This document shows positions 11,011 through 24,239 of a stretch of DNA of 64,000 nucleotides, one piece after another. The notes under the pieces were generated by a model that had not been told where the DNA came from, did no database searches, and saw only the letters and a list, made by a program, of their open reading frames with translations. Positions within the stretch are counted from its first letter, which is position 1. Each line of letters starts with the position of its first letter. The position numbers were made by a program, and so were the translations under genes. Source of the DNA: Nipponacmea schrenckii. Taxonomy: Eukaryota > Mollusca > Gastropoda > Lottiidae. Where the stretch lies: the NCBI GenBank assembly GCA_030562195.1, contig JAUJPP010000003.1:18073398-18137397 (forward strand), given 5' to 3'.

Positions 11011-14000
11011 CACAAAACCAATATTTTTAAAATTCTAAAATTAGACCAACAATTTTTGAAAATCAGCATACATTTTGCCTTGCATTGCAAAACATTTTTA
11101 AACACATATTGCAAGACTCTATTGAATTAATTCCTCTGCTCAATATGGAGAAGTAAACACGAAAAAGGCTTAATATTGGCAACCATTATACGCAACAATG
11201 CTAAAATGATAAAAGGAAAGAGACACTTTGTCGAAATCGGTAATGTATTATGTTTTAATCGTCTGAGACAATACTTTATCTGGACATAAAATGTCATACA
11301 TTAAATATCTACCTTACAAACTACGAAATTAACATTTTGAACTCAGTCTATGTTATTTAAATGCTCATTCATGTCTGACCGCCACTTGATGGTTTTATAT
11401 GTCTATTATGTTATAAGAATTGAGTTTCACATACAATAAATTAATGAATGGCTTATCAGTAAAGCCACAGGTAGAATTTTTCCTCTTAATAATGATAGTC
11501 TTTCAATGTCTAAATTTGAATCAACTATTCCTGGCACTAGTCGCGGTTCTCCAGAAACACCAACCTTAGTTTGTAAATTGTAATAATCGAGACTATAATC
11601 TAATGAAAACGCCGATTTCGTGTGTCATGATTGGATATAATTACCGGAGATTGACACACACTGTCATGGAAACAAGACAACGTCTAAATCTGACGATCAA
11701 TACTGATCTGGTTCTACCATATAACAGGCCGGTGAGGGTTGGAATGTTTATTACCACATCGTACAATTTGTTTTGCACAATAACAAATGAAGTAAAATAT
11801 TTGATCTGCCCTAGGAAGCATAGGTCAAAATTCAAATGACCCCATATCTATTTGAATCCTAGAAACATCAGAACATGCAAATTATTAAACTAACTAGGCC
11901 TTGTTCTTCATGTGTCGTATCTTATTGGTAAAATAGGGAGGGTATCGTACAAACTCTCTTGACAGTCTCAATAAGCGTAAAACTCTTTCAGAATGTTTGT
12001 ATGATTTTAATGATGTTGTTTCCGTTTCAATACAAAACATAATCAGGCCAATGACTTAATTTTATTTATCAAACTTATAAATGATTTCAGTTTTGATCAA
12101 TGGAGCATAATATACCTTAAGTCAGATATTTAATTTTGAACTGATACGTACGGTTAAATCTACGATCTCCACGTATAGTGAATATGTAAGGGAAGTAGCG
12201 ATAAGACTTAAGCCAGCTTGAGGAAAATGTTTCGCCAGAAAAGAATATTAATTATACTTTTAATTTAAAACCTGAATTTTACCGTTTTACCCACATGTCT
12301 GAGACAAAGATATAAATGAATGGCTTTATCGTTTTTCTTATAAAATGTGATTATAATGGCCTCAATTGCCCTGAATATAATTCGCATGATTCGATCAAGG
12401 TGGAATCAATAGTAAGATGGCGACAGCCCCTGGTGTTGAAAACAAACTGTGATTTATAGCACATTTTTAATAGTATATCGAGAGTTTGTCAGGTAAGGTT
12501 TTTAATATCTTTTGAGATCTATGTTTTTGCCAATTTTATTTGTTGTCACAACCTTGGCTTACTAGATAGCTCCATACGGTGTTGAAATTGTAGTTCACTC
12601 GATTATAAATTTACAGTGGATATTTAAACAATATGGTATAACCGATAAAGACAAAATTTTTCCAAGTTATGTTCAGTGAAACTAATTCGAAACCCGAATA
12701 AAATAATGATATCGTGAATGGCGCACACAAAGAAAAGTATTTAAACGGAAGTTAGTTGTACATGGATAATCACAATTTGAAAAAGTAAACGTTTTACGCG
12801 ATTTCTCAAATCATAAGAATTGGCACATAATTGTATGCTATTTAGAATCTGGTCCCTGCCACAGAGGCCATGGAAATTTACAACGGATTGAATGATTGGA
12901 AAGTGGAAGGTCTATCTAGAATAAGAATATTATTATAATATAGAAACTTTGATATAAAACTAACTAAATTAATAATTGGTTTAAGAAAGTGTACTTCATT
13001 ATAAACTTTGTTCTTAAAAAAATAATGTTGAAAAATAACTTAACAAATAAAAAGTCGGAGATAGACTCTAGATACTACTTTCAAGCGTACACCGACTCGA
13101 TCAAAACCCACCAAGACCAGGTACACTCAGATCTTATGAACTCTTTGGTACCTCCTAAAGGACGGATCGGATACAAATGAAACTTTAAGATCAGCTAAAG
13201 CTGATGATATCGAAAATGTTGTTGGGGTGCCAGTAGTCATGGTAGCTGGCATTATGATCTGAATAAATTGTATAGTCTGGTATTCTTGGTTTGGCATGTA
13301 AGAAATATTCTTTTAATGTCAGATCAAAAGGACAGTGTGGTGAAATTATGCCCTTAAGTATGTCATGAGTTACTCGATCATATCCATTCTTCCAAAACGT
13401 TATGATCATGGAAATTGTTTTGGATGAAATCGAATGAGATTCCTTGCTTTTCAGCATTTATATATAACATATATATATGTACCACCAAAAATGTTTAGAA
13501 AAATTGAAGAACAATGTTTTCGCTGGTTCTCCTATGCATGTTTTGGAAAATACCATTTGACGTTAGTATTATGACGATCTGTGTTGCAAATAAAGGCATT
13601 TCATGGCCATTAATATGGACCTTGACAAACAAATTTTTATACAGAAACTTTTAGACTATGATGGAGTATAATGGAAGGGGACAATTACTTAGTACAACAC
13701 TGTGTATGTTAAATGTTTCTTTTAACTGGGGACCACTATTTTTTAAAGGAACATGCCAGTCGCATAATTATGTATTGTTAATATTATATAATATTTGACA
13801 GCCCAGAATCCCAATCAGAGTCACTTCTAGGGCGTTTTCGTAAAGGTTTGGAATCCTATACCTTATCAACTGGCAGGAAGGCTAACCTACAATAATTCTA
13901 GTGAAAAGGCTTGCCCCTGTATAGATACGTCAGTAGTAGCTTTTGTTCCTTACGTCAGGTAGCTGATAAAGCAACTATGGTTAGAGACATTCAAACACAG

Positions 14001-17000
14001 ACGTCAGTGACATTTGATGCCTTCTATAAGTATGTGGTGATGGTAGTTGGATCTGTATAGACTAGCATTACCTCTTCAATTCCTTTTCTACTGTTACTCG
14101 GGGACTTGATGGTGGACCACTTCCGTATAAACATAAGCTATGCACTGACCCCTTCCAATAAAACAGTATTTGTGAAAAGGGGGTCATAGGTCTTAGAAAT
14201 TGAATATTAAAGAAAAGAAATATAATATTGTTATGCGCAATTGTCTAATTAGTCATTTTTGATTTTTTTTGTTCAGTGAACAAACAAATATATTTTGGCA
14301 TTGGTAGTCTTTGGAAGATGTTATTACCTCTATAGGAAGATGTTTATTTGTCAGGGGAATTGGTTTTTATGCAAAACTAGAGTCCTTGTTACTTAACAAA
14401 TGTATCTGAAAATTTTAACTGGCGCCAATCTTCCATATCATATTGAGGAGAAGAGTATATTTTCTATTCTTACATTTATCAACCAACAATTTTTATATTA
14501 TGTTTTTCTTGAACTTCAATATTGAGATTAATAAACTCATTAAAGCCACACGCATTTCTTACAGAGATTCATTGATATTAATCACGCAACTAGAGAAATA
14601 GGGACACACTACAAAATACATTGAAAATACACTGTCTACGATAGAAGACTATTTCGATCAAATTTATGGTAATGTAATTTGTATTCATCTTCAAACGATT
14701 TTAGGTTGGCCTTATAACTATAATGTTAGGCGATCCACTGACATAAATGCCGTAAGCATTTGTATCCTTAAAAGACATTCTAGTCTCCTTGTCAAAATAG
14801 ACCTTAGCCATTACATATGGATCCAATAAATTAAAGCGTTTTTGTTTAAGCAAATCGTATTAGCTCGCTTCGATGTTCGAAACCAACTTTCAGTACAACT
14901 CAAATCGCCTTAAAATGATACTTTATTACGTATTAGAATGAACATAAAATTTAAGTTCTCAAGTATGATCAATATGATGATATGTTCTCCAGTTTTTTGG
15001 GATTTATCGGATTGTATAAGGATTCTGTTATATTATTTATGACAGCAGGTTAATCTACCGACTATATAATATGCACTTATTCACCAAGTCAAGAAAATTC
15101 TAGGCGTAATATTACTTTTAAAAAAAGTCTCGAGGTAGGTGTAGCGCTGGCGAACAAAGATATTTTCCATGCTTTGATGTCACTGTTTAATGCTGATTGT
15201 CGTCAAATCGTAGAATACGCATCGCTTAAAAATATGCACAATTCGATCATATTTTAAGCGACTTCCTTAAATAAAAACGCCCTTAGATTTTATGTATATG
15301 AAACTGTAGTGTTTATCTATCTATAATTGAATTGAATGAATAGAAATCGAAATGAATAAAAAGGTCGTTAGTAAGTAATCAATATGGAATTACAAAACAT
15401 TACAAACCAATGATTGATATCATTTAATTAGAGAAAAGGAAACAAAAATCTACACAATATTCTGATTACACTATAGAATAGAAATACATGTGTATTAGAT
15501 GGACAGATTATGCTGCTTTATTAAGCACCATTCCGATCCTCGACACCAAACCCACACAAAGGAATCCCCAATAACAAAATATCAACAATAGAACACACAG
15601 CAAAAGCGGACATCCACAAATCGCCAAGACCAGAGACAAACATTATCTGTACTGACCACAGATCTTAAAACAAAAATTCTAATTTGTCTGTTAAAATAAG
15701 CAAATTACAATGAAATCAAACTAGGTGCTGTATACTTTAAACTTCAAGCAAACGCAAAAGCAGCTAAGAGAAGATCGAGCGACAGGTATAAAGGTACAAA
15801 AGGGCCTTAAAGCTATGGGGCAAAATGTCAACCCAAGCACAGTGCTTTCCTCAGCTCTATCAGTGTAGTTGCTTCCAGATTTTTGAAAAAACAAGTTGAC
15901 TTGAGACCCACCTCAAAGCTGTCAGAAAATATACTAGAAAATGATATAACGGAACAGAATTGTGGCGGCATGCCTTTTAGGTACAGAGTGCAAAGGAGAA
16001 TGCACAAAATTAAACCTAAGTGAGAAGAAAATGATTAATAAGTTTCGTTTGGGGCTGACTTTAACGATTAATTCGCTCATTAAATATACCCATTTCGCAC
16101 TGTGGAATGTTTCAATCAGATTAGTCTGTTGGTACAAAAACTCAAACACGGAACATGTCTTGTTTAATTATTACAAAAATTGAGAAAAACATCTATTTAC
16201 CGCACTTAAAGAAATTTAATTTTAGACAAACATTAAGGTCGCCACAACAAAATTGATAATGTGGAAATACTTTGACGAACGAGGAAGATGATTCAATTGA
16301 TTTATGTTTTGTTTTGAAGGAATTTTTATTTCATTAACATTTATTAACATAATCTGAATGCAGAACTATCTAAGCTAGACACGCTATCAGCAATATGTCA
16401 CTTATCAGGTTTTCTCGTTCAAGCTCATATTGGTTTTGATATCAAGTAAAGTAGTGTATTATCAGACGAACATTGCAACAAAACAATCATTTATCGGGTT
16501 GTTAGCTTTTTATAGTATTAATCGATCAATTTTGTTTTTAATTGTTGACTTTGTATTAATGAGCTTATTGTGAATGGAATGCGAATTGGGAAATAACGCA
16601 GACAAAACATGACTCTTATCACGTTGATCGTTTTGATTAAGAACATCAGAGCTAGGTTAGTGAGCAAACCGACTGCTATCAAACTCAAAGGTTCAAGTTT
16701 CTGCATGGGTAGAGAATATACTTGTGCAAGTAATGCAGGCCGGAGGGGTCGATTTGTAAAAACTGTCTAGTCGTTCAGCAGGGATAATAAACTAAGCCTG
16801 TACATGTTAAACATGCATCGAAAGTAGACTATACGTTTATGTCAATGTTCTCATTATTCACTACTTTGCGTTAGTAGGTCTTAGAATGTATTTATTAATG
16901 ACATGACATGGAAAAAGTGTCTTGTAGTTCGTATATGAGACATTAAACTGATGCCTGTTTAATATAGTCTATGTGCGTTAAAGAATCATCAGTTAAAAAT

Positions 17001-17590
17001 CGAAAAGGAGACGGCTTGTGCCGCTGTCTTGATAAAATAAGAATAAAAATCCCTCATTGAACAACTGCATAGCGTTGTCTGTCTTCAATAGCCCATGAAG
17101 TACAGAAAAGTATAGGACTCCATTCATTTCATGGCTTGAGCAATAAACGAGACAGTTCAACATCATTATTCAAGCATGATATTCAACCTGGGAAAACTTA
17201 AATATCAATAGATTCCGGTATTTATTTAATAGTATTTCATTCCATCCTCGTTTAGAAATCTTTTACCGGATAAAAAAAAAACATCCAATTAAAACCTATC
17301 AGAACTGGTACATAAGCCTTCTGACATAATCTCCTGTAAACTGTTTATAAATACCAACCCTAATTAGTGGCATTATCGAGCTTAGACCCACAAATTACAA
17401 CTATCTCTTTTCATATATTGTCTAATTAAATTGACTTATATTACACCGTTATTTCAAATGAGATCGTTATTTCAGTGCGATGGACTGGGGCTCGTCATCT
17501 ACTGTTCACAAGAAGAACACCAACAAAATTGTTTTTTATTATTTGGGTAAAATTTAGCATAGTCACCATTGTGAACAAAAGACAATACCG
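11011..17590. other. Gene-poor intergenic stretch
   Basis: No exon with coherent splice sites and recognisable protein content was found. Open stretches at 11603-11839, 13191-13457 (minus) and 15962-16183 have no family motif. A run at 12417 reading AAGATGGCGACAGC resembles a vertebrate-style start context, but its frame closes after 11 codons. Nothing further is supported. Confidence 0.45.
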
Positions 17591-17593
17591 TAA

Positions 17594-18045
17594 TTTTTTA
17601 TACGCCCACATACTTTCGTAACCCATGTCCGTCCGTCCGTCTGTCCATTCGTGCACAATTGCTCGTAAACATTTTAGAAGTACAATTCTTGACGGATTTT
17701 GACGTAACTATGTGTGAGTGTTCACAATCACCAAATGATGAATCCTATCGATAACCCGCGAAAACGAACAGTATTTAGTATTTGTAATTGCCCTTGTTCT
17801 TGGAATGCTGTAAACACTCTACAGTGTATAATTCTTGACGGATTTTGATGAAACATGGTGTAAGAGGGCGTTATAACGCAAGGATAAATCCTATTGATAA
17901 TCAGCGAAATCGAATATATTTAGTATGAGTTATTGCCCTTGTTCTAAAAACGCGTTCAATTTTAGCTCGTAAATACTTTAGAATGCACAATTCTTGATGT
18001 ATTTTGATGAAACTTGGCATGAGTAGGCCTATTTGATGTCACCAT
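17594..18045 (+). mobile_element. Pearl/HINE-like non-autonomous element, copy 1 (degraded)
   Basis: It begins with TTTTTATACGCCCACA, then a short GTCCGTCCGTC microsatellite and GCACAATTGCTCGTAAAC. About two and a half ~160-bp units follow, each marked by CACAATTCTTGA, GATTTTGATGAAAC and TTGCCCTTGTTCT. The right end (GTGGGCGTAT) is missing. It shares its start and core units with the elements at 38.4, 42.7, 46.4 and 53.3 kb. Confidence 0.7.
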
Positions 18046-18073
18046 AGAACTGTATAGTATACAGTTCTATGAT
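18045..18073. repeat. 29-bp perfect palindrome flanked by GATGTCAC
   Basis: CATAGAACTGTATA and its exact complement TATACAGTTCTATG flank a single G. The octamer GATGTCAC occurs immediately on both sides, overlapping the outer C and G. This looks like a tiny hairpin insertion with an 8-bp direct repeat, at the end of the degraded pearl-like element. Confidence 0.75.
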
Positions 18074-18483
18074 GTCACAAAAAGATAAACCATATTGTAT
18101 TGGATTGCGTTGCCTAGGCTTGGCGTTGCGCACGCTGCACGTGCTGACGCTATCAGGTAACGTGACGCCAAAAGGACGCTAACGTCTATTTTGGAATTTA
18201 AAGTCAAAAGTAAAGAAATGAAATGAAATGAATTTTAATGTATGCAAAGCCAAAGGGGAACGAGGTTAGATTTATTAAGATTACTTAGATTAGTTAGATA
18301 ACATTTATATTGTATTGAATTCTTCGTAGGCGTATGGTCCATGCAGGACGTAATTGAACCGTCGTTGTCGCGCCCGTTCAGTTCACTTCAAAGAAATGCT
18401 AGCCTACTCTTTCCTTTTTTAGGCTAATTAAACTGTATTTATAATTTCAGTTTTACGAAAGGTCTCAAGCCAGGTTTCAAGCC

Positions 18484-18907
18484 CGGTTTCACATTGTTTC
18501 ATAAATTGGTTTCAAGATTTCATATCTAGGCCTATTATGGTTTCTTATTGTTTCTGCCAATTTATGGTATTTCATACAGTTCGTGATTCAAGTTTAATGG
18601 ACGTTATCGATTAAATAACTGATATTTTAGATTATATCTCATATCACTGAAACCCGTAAATACTACCCCTACCCCAAGAAAAGAGCTGACGCAAAAAGGG
18701 AGCAATAGGGTGCTAAAAAAAAGAAACGTCCCTATTATTTTTGGCTCGTAAACAATCTACAAGCCACAATTCTTTATAGATTTTGGCAAAACTTGCTGAA
18801 AGAGTTAAGTATTCCCCAAGGATGAACCGTATTGAAAAATTTAAAAATACCGAAAAATATTTAATGAGTCATTGCATTGTTAGAAGGTACAATTCTTGAC
18901 AGATTTT
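18484..18907 (+). repeat. Local segmental duplication, copy 1
   Basis: About 425 bp that recurs in direct orientation at 21156-21591. Shared marks include CATATCTAGGCCTATTATGG, GACGTTATCGATTAAATAA and CCTACCCCAAGAAAAGAGC, and the whole is near-identical apart from two indels. This copy lacks about 31 bases after CCCTATTATT that copy 2 keeps. Its second half includes one pearl-type core unit. It lies about 0.8 kb upstream of gene B exon 1. Confidence 0.85.
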
Positions 18908-19728
18908 AATGAAACTTAGTAATATAATATTGTACAATTATCACATCCTTGGATCGACCATTTTACTGAACAGCTTGGAATGGAATGGAACGAATAAAAT
19001 TTTACGTATCAAAATTAGTTTTACCTCTTGCCTATATCTTATATATATTTGGATGCTTTCGAATGAGATCTATAATATTACATCATCGACCGTGACCAAA
19101 ACTTGAGATCTTAAAAATCAATGTATCGATCAAAATTTCCAAACAGGAAGATCTTTTTTCACAGTTATATTACAAAATCAATATTTAAGATATCGTTGTG
19201 TTTGTTTATTTAAATGACATTTATTATGATCGAAAACCTTGTAGACGCGATCGTGATATCTAACGTAGGCCTACATTGGATAAAGCAGTAGGCGTTTCTG
19301 ATTCAGCAAGCATGTGAACTAGAAATGATACCTATAATCAATGCTCTACAATCAAGAAGTGTAAGTTGTCTAATAAATTTTAAGTTCAGTTCCTCACTTC
19401 ATTATTTTCCATTCAGTAATAATACATTCTTTATGTTATATATTTCAGTGAATAAAATAAGGTGCCCATATATTGATAACGAAGAACGCATGTTATTGTT
19501 TCATGATATCGGAACCAAGTCTGAAGAAGAAAACAATTGGAAATCAATTTTTGTACGAAGACAATCTTATTTTAATTATTGATAAAAGTGCTCGAATGTA
19601 ATTGAAAAATAATTCAAGTTTCAACAAGTGCCTTGGATTTAAGTTTTTAAGAATATAACCATAAAAGTTTTGATTTCGAAAGATTAATTGTTGAAAAGAA
19701 GACCTATCATGAAGCTAACATTTACTGG

Positions 19729-22700
19729 ATGTGCTTAAATCAAGCGATAACGTCCCGCCACGCACCCATGCCATTTTCAAACATGGCATCACCTCTAGTC
19801 ATTCTGGTGATAAATGCGTGTTTATTTGGTGTGATTGCCTCCGTCCTTGCTCTGTTAGCCATCTCTGTCGATTCCTGGCAGTCACTGACGTTCAATGAAG
19901 AAAAGCTTCAACACATTAATCAGACAGAAAACCATTTATTTATGAAAAGTCTTTCAAGTGATAATTTGTTAATTGAAGTTGAGGACTCGTCTGCTGGGGT
20001 GAATAAAAGTAAAAGATTTTATTTATATAATGAAAATACTGGACTATGGAGAGTATGCAACAATTTGAATGGTAAGTATTTACTTATTCTACCTCTAGGA
20101 AATATCTGTAGGTGTATCGTGTATCAATAATACTAGTAACCATTTACGTTTGAGTAGAATTTTATCGTTCATTGACAGTTCACTTCCCTATATTATATGA
20201 AACATTCCTTCAGCTTTGATTTATTTTATTTTTTTAAGTAATTGTTTACGTTTCGCATTGACTAGAGACGTGGTTATTTGTCTTAAGTCATTTCTAGCAA
20301 AAGTAGTCTCGTTCAATGAGATGAAAACCAAAGACAATCACCATTTTTGGATTATTTACAAATTTGGCTGATATGGAATCCAAAAGTGAATTCGTTTTGT
20401 AAAATGAGATTTGTAGCCAACTAATGAGTCTATTCTACTGCGATTATATCAAGATTCCAGAGGGAAATCGACATAATGGATTTTGCTCTTTGTGCTTTAA
20501 GATGATTCTCCGCACGAGTAACTGTCTATACATTGTGATTAATATTTTATAATACTATCTCATATATACCGCATATATAAATAATAAAATAAGTGTATTA
20601 TATGGCCTTTATCATTAAAACAAAACTGTATTTTTTTGCGTTTGCTAAGGAAGAGTACTGTAGTTACATACAGGAGTTATGTACATTCTCTTTAATTTCT
20701 CAGACTACCATAACATTTGAACAACATTATATTTTACGTTAATAGATTATGAAAGATCCTTGGTCCCTACTACAACCAATCTGGCTATTGGTAAATCCTG
20801 CTTTGTATTTGTTATGGACTATCATGAAGACGAAGACTATACTAATGAGGGGAAACAAATAGCTAGTAAGTATTCATTAGTCAGTATACCGATAAAGGTC
20901 AATCACTACTTATGCCCAGGTATCTTGTGTAATTCAGGGTATTTCGAACATTTGACACCTATCACTATTATCACTATTTTCTAATCAATAAACCTGCCAA
21001 GTGGGTTACTCAGTGCTTGCTCGCTGATCTGAGGGTCCAGGGCTCAATCCCGGCAAAGGTCGACATGAACTTTCGGATTTTACAATTGGGTTTCCCCCTG
21101 TCTTTGATCGGAGGGGATGACATGAAAAAAGCGTTTAGTCGTTTGGATGGGTTTCGGTTTCACAGTGTTTCATAAATTGGTTTCAAGATTTCATATCTAG
21201 GCCTATTATGGTTTCTTTTTGTTTATGCCAATTTATGGTATTTCATACAGTTCATGATTCAAGTTTAATGGACGTTATCGATTAAATAAACTGATATTTT
21301 AGATTATATTTCATACCACTGAAACCCGTAAATCCTACCCCTACCCCAAGAAAAGAGCTGACGCAAAAAGGGAGCAATAGGGTGCTAAAAAAAGAAACGT
21401 CCCTATTATTACCCTTCTCCTTTAATAACGTGTTCGATTTTTGGCTCGTAAACAATCTACAAGCCACAATCCTTTATAGATTTTGGCAAAACTTGCTGAA
21501 AGAGTTAAGTATTCTCCAAGGATGAAAAAATACCGAAAAATATTTAATGAGTCATTGCATTGTTAGAAGGTACAATTCTTGACAGATTTTTGAATTCCAT
21601 GTGAACGCACGCCAAGGACTGCCACGGACTATATAGGCGCAAATCTAACATGCATGAATAAACAAACGGGAAGCGGAGATTGATAAGAGACACCTACGCA
21701 CTGAACTACTTAAAGCCTGTCAAAGAAACTCTTTCATATGTTGTGAAGGAAATAACTGTCAGAAATTAAACCGCACTTGAAAATAAAAAAGGAAAGGCTA
21801 TAATTGTAATATTTTTTTTTTCTTTTCCTTTGGTATTTACTTCCATAAATTTCGAAGCAAATATTAAATCATTCACTAGTCATTTCCTCCCAAAATAAAT
21901 AGATGTATTTGATTTTATATAAACAAAAATGAAGTACAATAAAGCAAATTTAATTCTCATTGTTGACATAACAAACCCGTTGTTTACACTGATGAAATAA
22001 ATTGCTGTTTATATCGATATTAACCAATCCTTCATCCTTCAATCCTTCATCCTGTACGTTAAATTCAATATTTTATGATATTCAAACACCATCCATTTCT
22101 TTTCAGATCAAATGATTCTGATTAAGTGTTTGAGAACTATGAAAAGTTGAATTAGAAACACCACCTTTACCTTCTTTAGATGGGTGTTTCATTGTATCAA
22201 CCATTTTCATTTGATCTTGACTCGATGTGATGGATCCAATACTCATCTGAGTAAAAGATCAAAGAAACTCCCTGGATATTTTTTAAAAATTCCAGAGACC
22301 AAGCGACGATGAATACAGCGAGCACTCACATCTTCTTCCCTCCAACGAAGGCAAGGATAGTGTCTCTGGTTGTGTTGTGTTAAATCACTTAATCAGCGTT
22401 TGTTGATCTGAAAAGAATCTATGGTATCCAGAAACGTTCAGTTCTGCAAGTTTCATTGTTGTGGAATAACTTCTTCTGAGACAACCTATGTATCCAATCT
22501 ATGCAATCTATAAATAAAATCTACTCTATTATACAAATTTTCTAAACCAGTTTTCAAATATAAAAATCAATGATCTGCTATTTACTTCTTACTTGAAAAT
22601 CCTGTTACAGTTTTTATCGTACAAATATTAGTAATTAGTTACATCAATGCATTTATAAGGGATCGGAAATGTTACATTTTATTGACTATGTTATGGCAAA

Positions 22701-23441
22701 TGCCATTATTGGGATGTTTAATGTTCTTCTCATGCAGAAATCAAATGAATAATTGAAGTTGCAGAGAGGACTAGTAGAGAAATGTTCCTGCTCATAAAGC
22801 ACCGGTGAATTTTCCATATCGGCTGCATATGTTAGAAAATAGTAATTTTGATGATTTGATGACATGCAAGTCACAATGTAATTTTGCTGCCTATAAATTC
22901 TTTCAGGACTACAGAACTCGGCGGCATCGTGTTATATAGTAGTAATAATAGATTTGATATCGGCGGCAGTTGTGGGATTAATAGGGTTAATAAAGAAACA
23001 AGTTGCTAGTTGTATGGTGACAGGGGTATTATATTGTATGGCTGGTAAGTAGTTTTCCACTGGTTCCTCAATATTAAATGCTAATTGACTAAATTAGAAC
23101 GTGTTCTGAAAGTATGGTTGGATTTTTCAACAATATTAAGCAGAAATATAATGTATAAAATTTGGAGACAGAATTCCTCTTCAACGGATACAAGTTTGTC
23201 TATTTCAGCACTGTTTGGTATATTCGGATTAAGTATGTTCCATGCTAAAGACTTCTATGAAAAGTATTTCTGTTATTCGTTGAACGAAGTTCCAAATGTT
23301 GTGTGCTATGCAAGGGACGTAACTTTACAATGGGGATTAGTTGTGGCCTGGTTCGGTGTAGTATTTTGTGCTATTGCTTGTACATTATGGCTAATAGTCG
23401 CGCGAGCTTTACGCGTAATTAAGGCAAAAACAATGCTGTAG
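19729..23441 (+). CDS. Gene B: claudin/PMP22-like four-transmembrane protein
   Basis: Exons are 19729-20071, 20746-20865, 22907-23044 and 23209-23441 (stop TAG). All junctions are phase 1 and total coding is 834 bases, 277 residues from the first ATG. In-frame ATGs at 19768 and 19783 are alternatives; 19783 (AAACATGGC) has the best context. Exon 1 encodes TM1 (VILVINACLFGVIASVLALL), the VDSW exit and the family signature NTGLWRVC. Exon 2 continues the first extracellular loop with a second Cys (GKSCFVF), presumably its disulfide partner. Exon 3 (138 bases) carries TM2, a KKQ turn and TM3. Exon 4 carries loop 2 and TM4, entered by LQWGLVVAWF, and ends in a very short cytoplasmic tail. Of the three paralogues this one keeps the cleanest W-GLW-C signature. 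Likely plasma membrane; partner unknown. Confidence 0.8.
20999..21150 (+). mobile_element. tRNA-derived SINE
   Basis: A tRNA-like head with a degenerate A box (GGGTTACTCAGTGCTTGC) and a good B box (GGGCTCAATCCCGGC) is followed by a unique body (GGGTTTCCCCCTGTCTTTG). It lies in intron 2 of gene B, directly before duplication copy 2. Confidence 0.6.
21156..21591 (+). repeat. Local segmental duplication, copy 2
   Basis: Direct-orientation partner of 18484-18907, about 2.68 kb away. It retains the 31 bases around CCTTTAATAACGTGTTCG missing from copy 1, and lacks about 17 bases (around CCGTATTGAAAAATTT) that copy 1 keeps. It lies in intron 2 of gene B. Confidence 0.85.
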
Positions 23442-23687
23442 TCAAATATGCTATGTGCTATATCAATCTATAATCCACCGCCTATGATTTGTTGTCTGAA
23501 GGATTGTTGTGCAAACTTCCTCCTGGAGAATTGTCTCAGTTCTCATTGGCTGGTTATAAGAGCGGTCGGGTTAAGATTAGATTCGGTTAGAATTGTGCCT
23601 TGTGTGATGTACGAGACGGTAATCTAGGACTGGGAATTAAATACATTTACTGAAAAACAATGAAACGGTCGAACAAACTAAAATATA

Positions 23688-24237
23688 GCAGTGAAGCCTC
23701 GTTATCTCGAAGTCCACGGGACCGTGATCGAGCAGTACTTCGAGACAAACGATCGAGGGATTTAGCCTGGTAACCTAACACTCGTTAATCTCATTCCGTA
23801 ATATTGTTCTCATTGCCTGATTAATTAATACCCCAATTAGGATGATAATTTGATCCATTTATACCCGATAAGTTTTTATAACCACATCCGGGACACTCTA
23901 CTTTCGTTTTTTTATGATTAAGTTTACGGTAACCTTAATTTTACCAGAAACGAAATTTTGAAGTCTCCAAGATATTTTATAATAATCGTTCCCTTCATTC
24001 TGTCAATGCAAGTAATGAATTATTAATTGGTGTTTATCATATTACGGTGATTTATTTGATAATTGATTGATGGGACTGTAAGATTACTTGGACATATCCG
24101 GTAATTCGACTTATACGAATTCGAGATAAACGTATTTTTGAAAAGGGATTATAGAAGGGTATTGACGGGACCGCGCAAAGACTTCGAGTTAAGTGGAACT
24201 TCGAGATAACCGATGTCCAGATAACGAGGTTTCGCTG
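23688..24237. mobile_element. pogo/Tigger-like MITE
   Basis: The left end reads GCAGTGAAGCCTCGTTATCT; the complement of the right end reads CAGCGAAACCTCGTTATCTG. Both sides adjoin TA, consistent with a TA target duplication. CAGTGAAACCTCG-type ends with TCGAAG and TCGAGATAA words are known for pogo/Tigger elements. No transposase frame remains in the 550 bp. Confidence 0.7.
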
Positions 24238-24239
24238 TA

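Noticed and set aside
12410..12452. AAGATGGCGACAGCC as a possible gene start
   Set aside because: Frame closes after 11 codons and no convincing donor or downstream exon was found.
13191..13457. Minus-strand 88-codon frame
   Set aside because: No recognisable motif, signal peptide or splice context; length is plausible by chance in AT-rich DNA.
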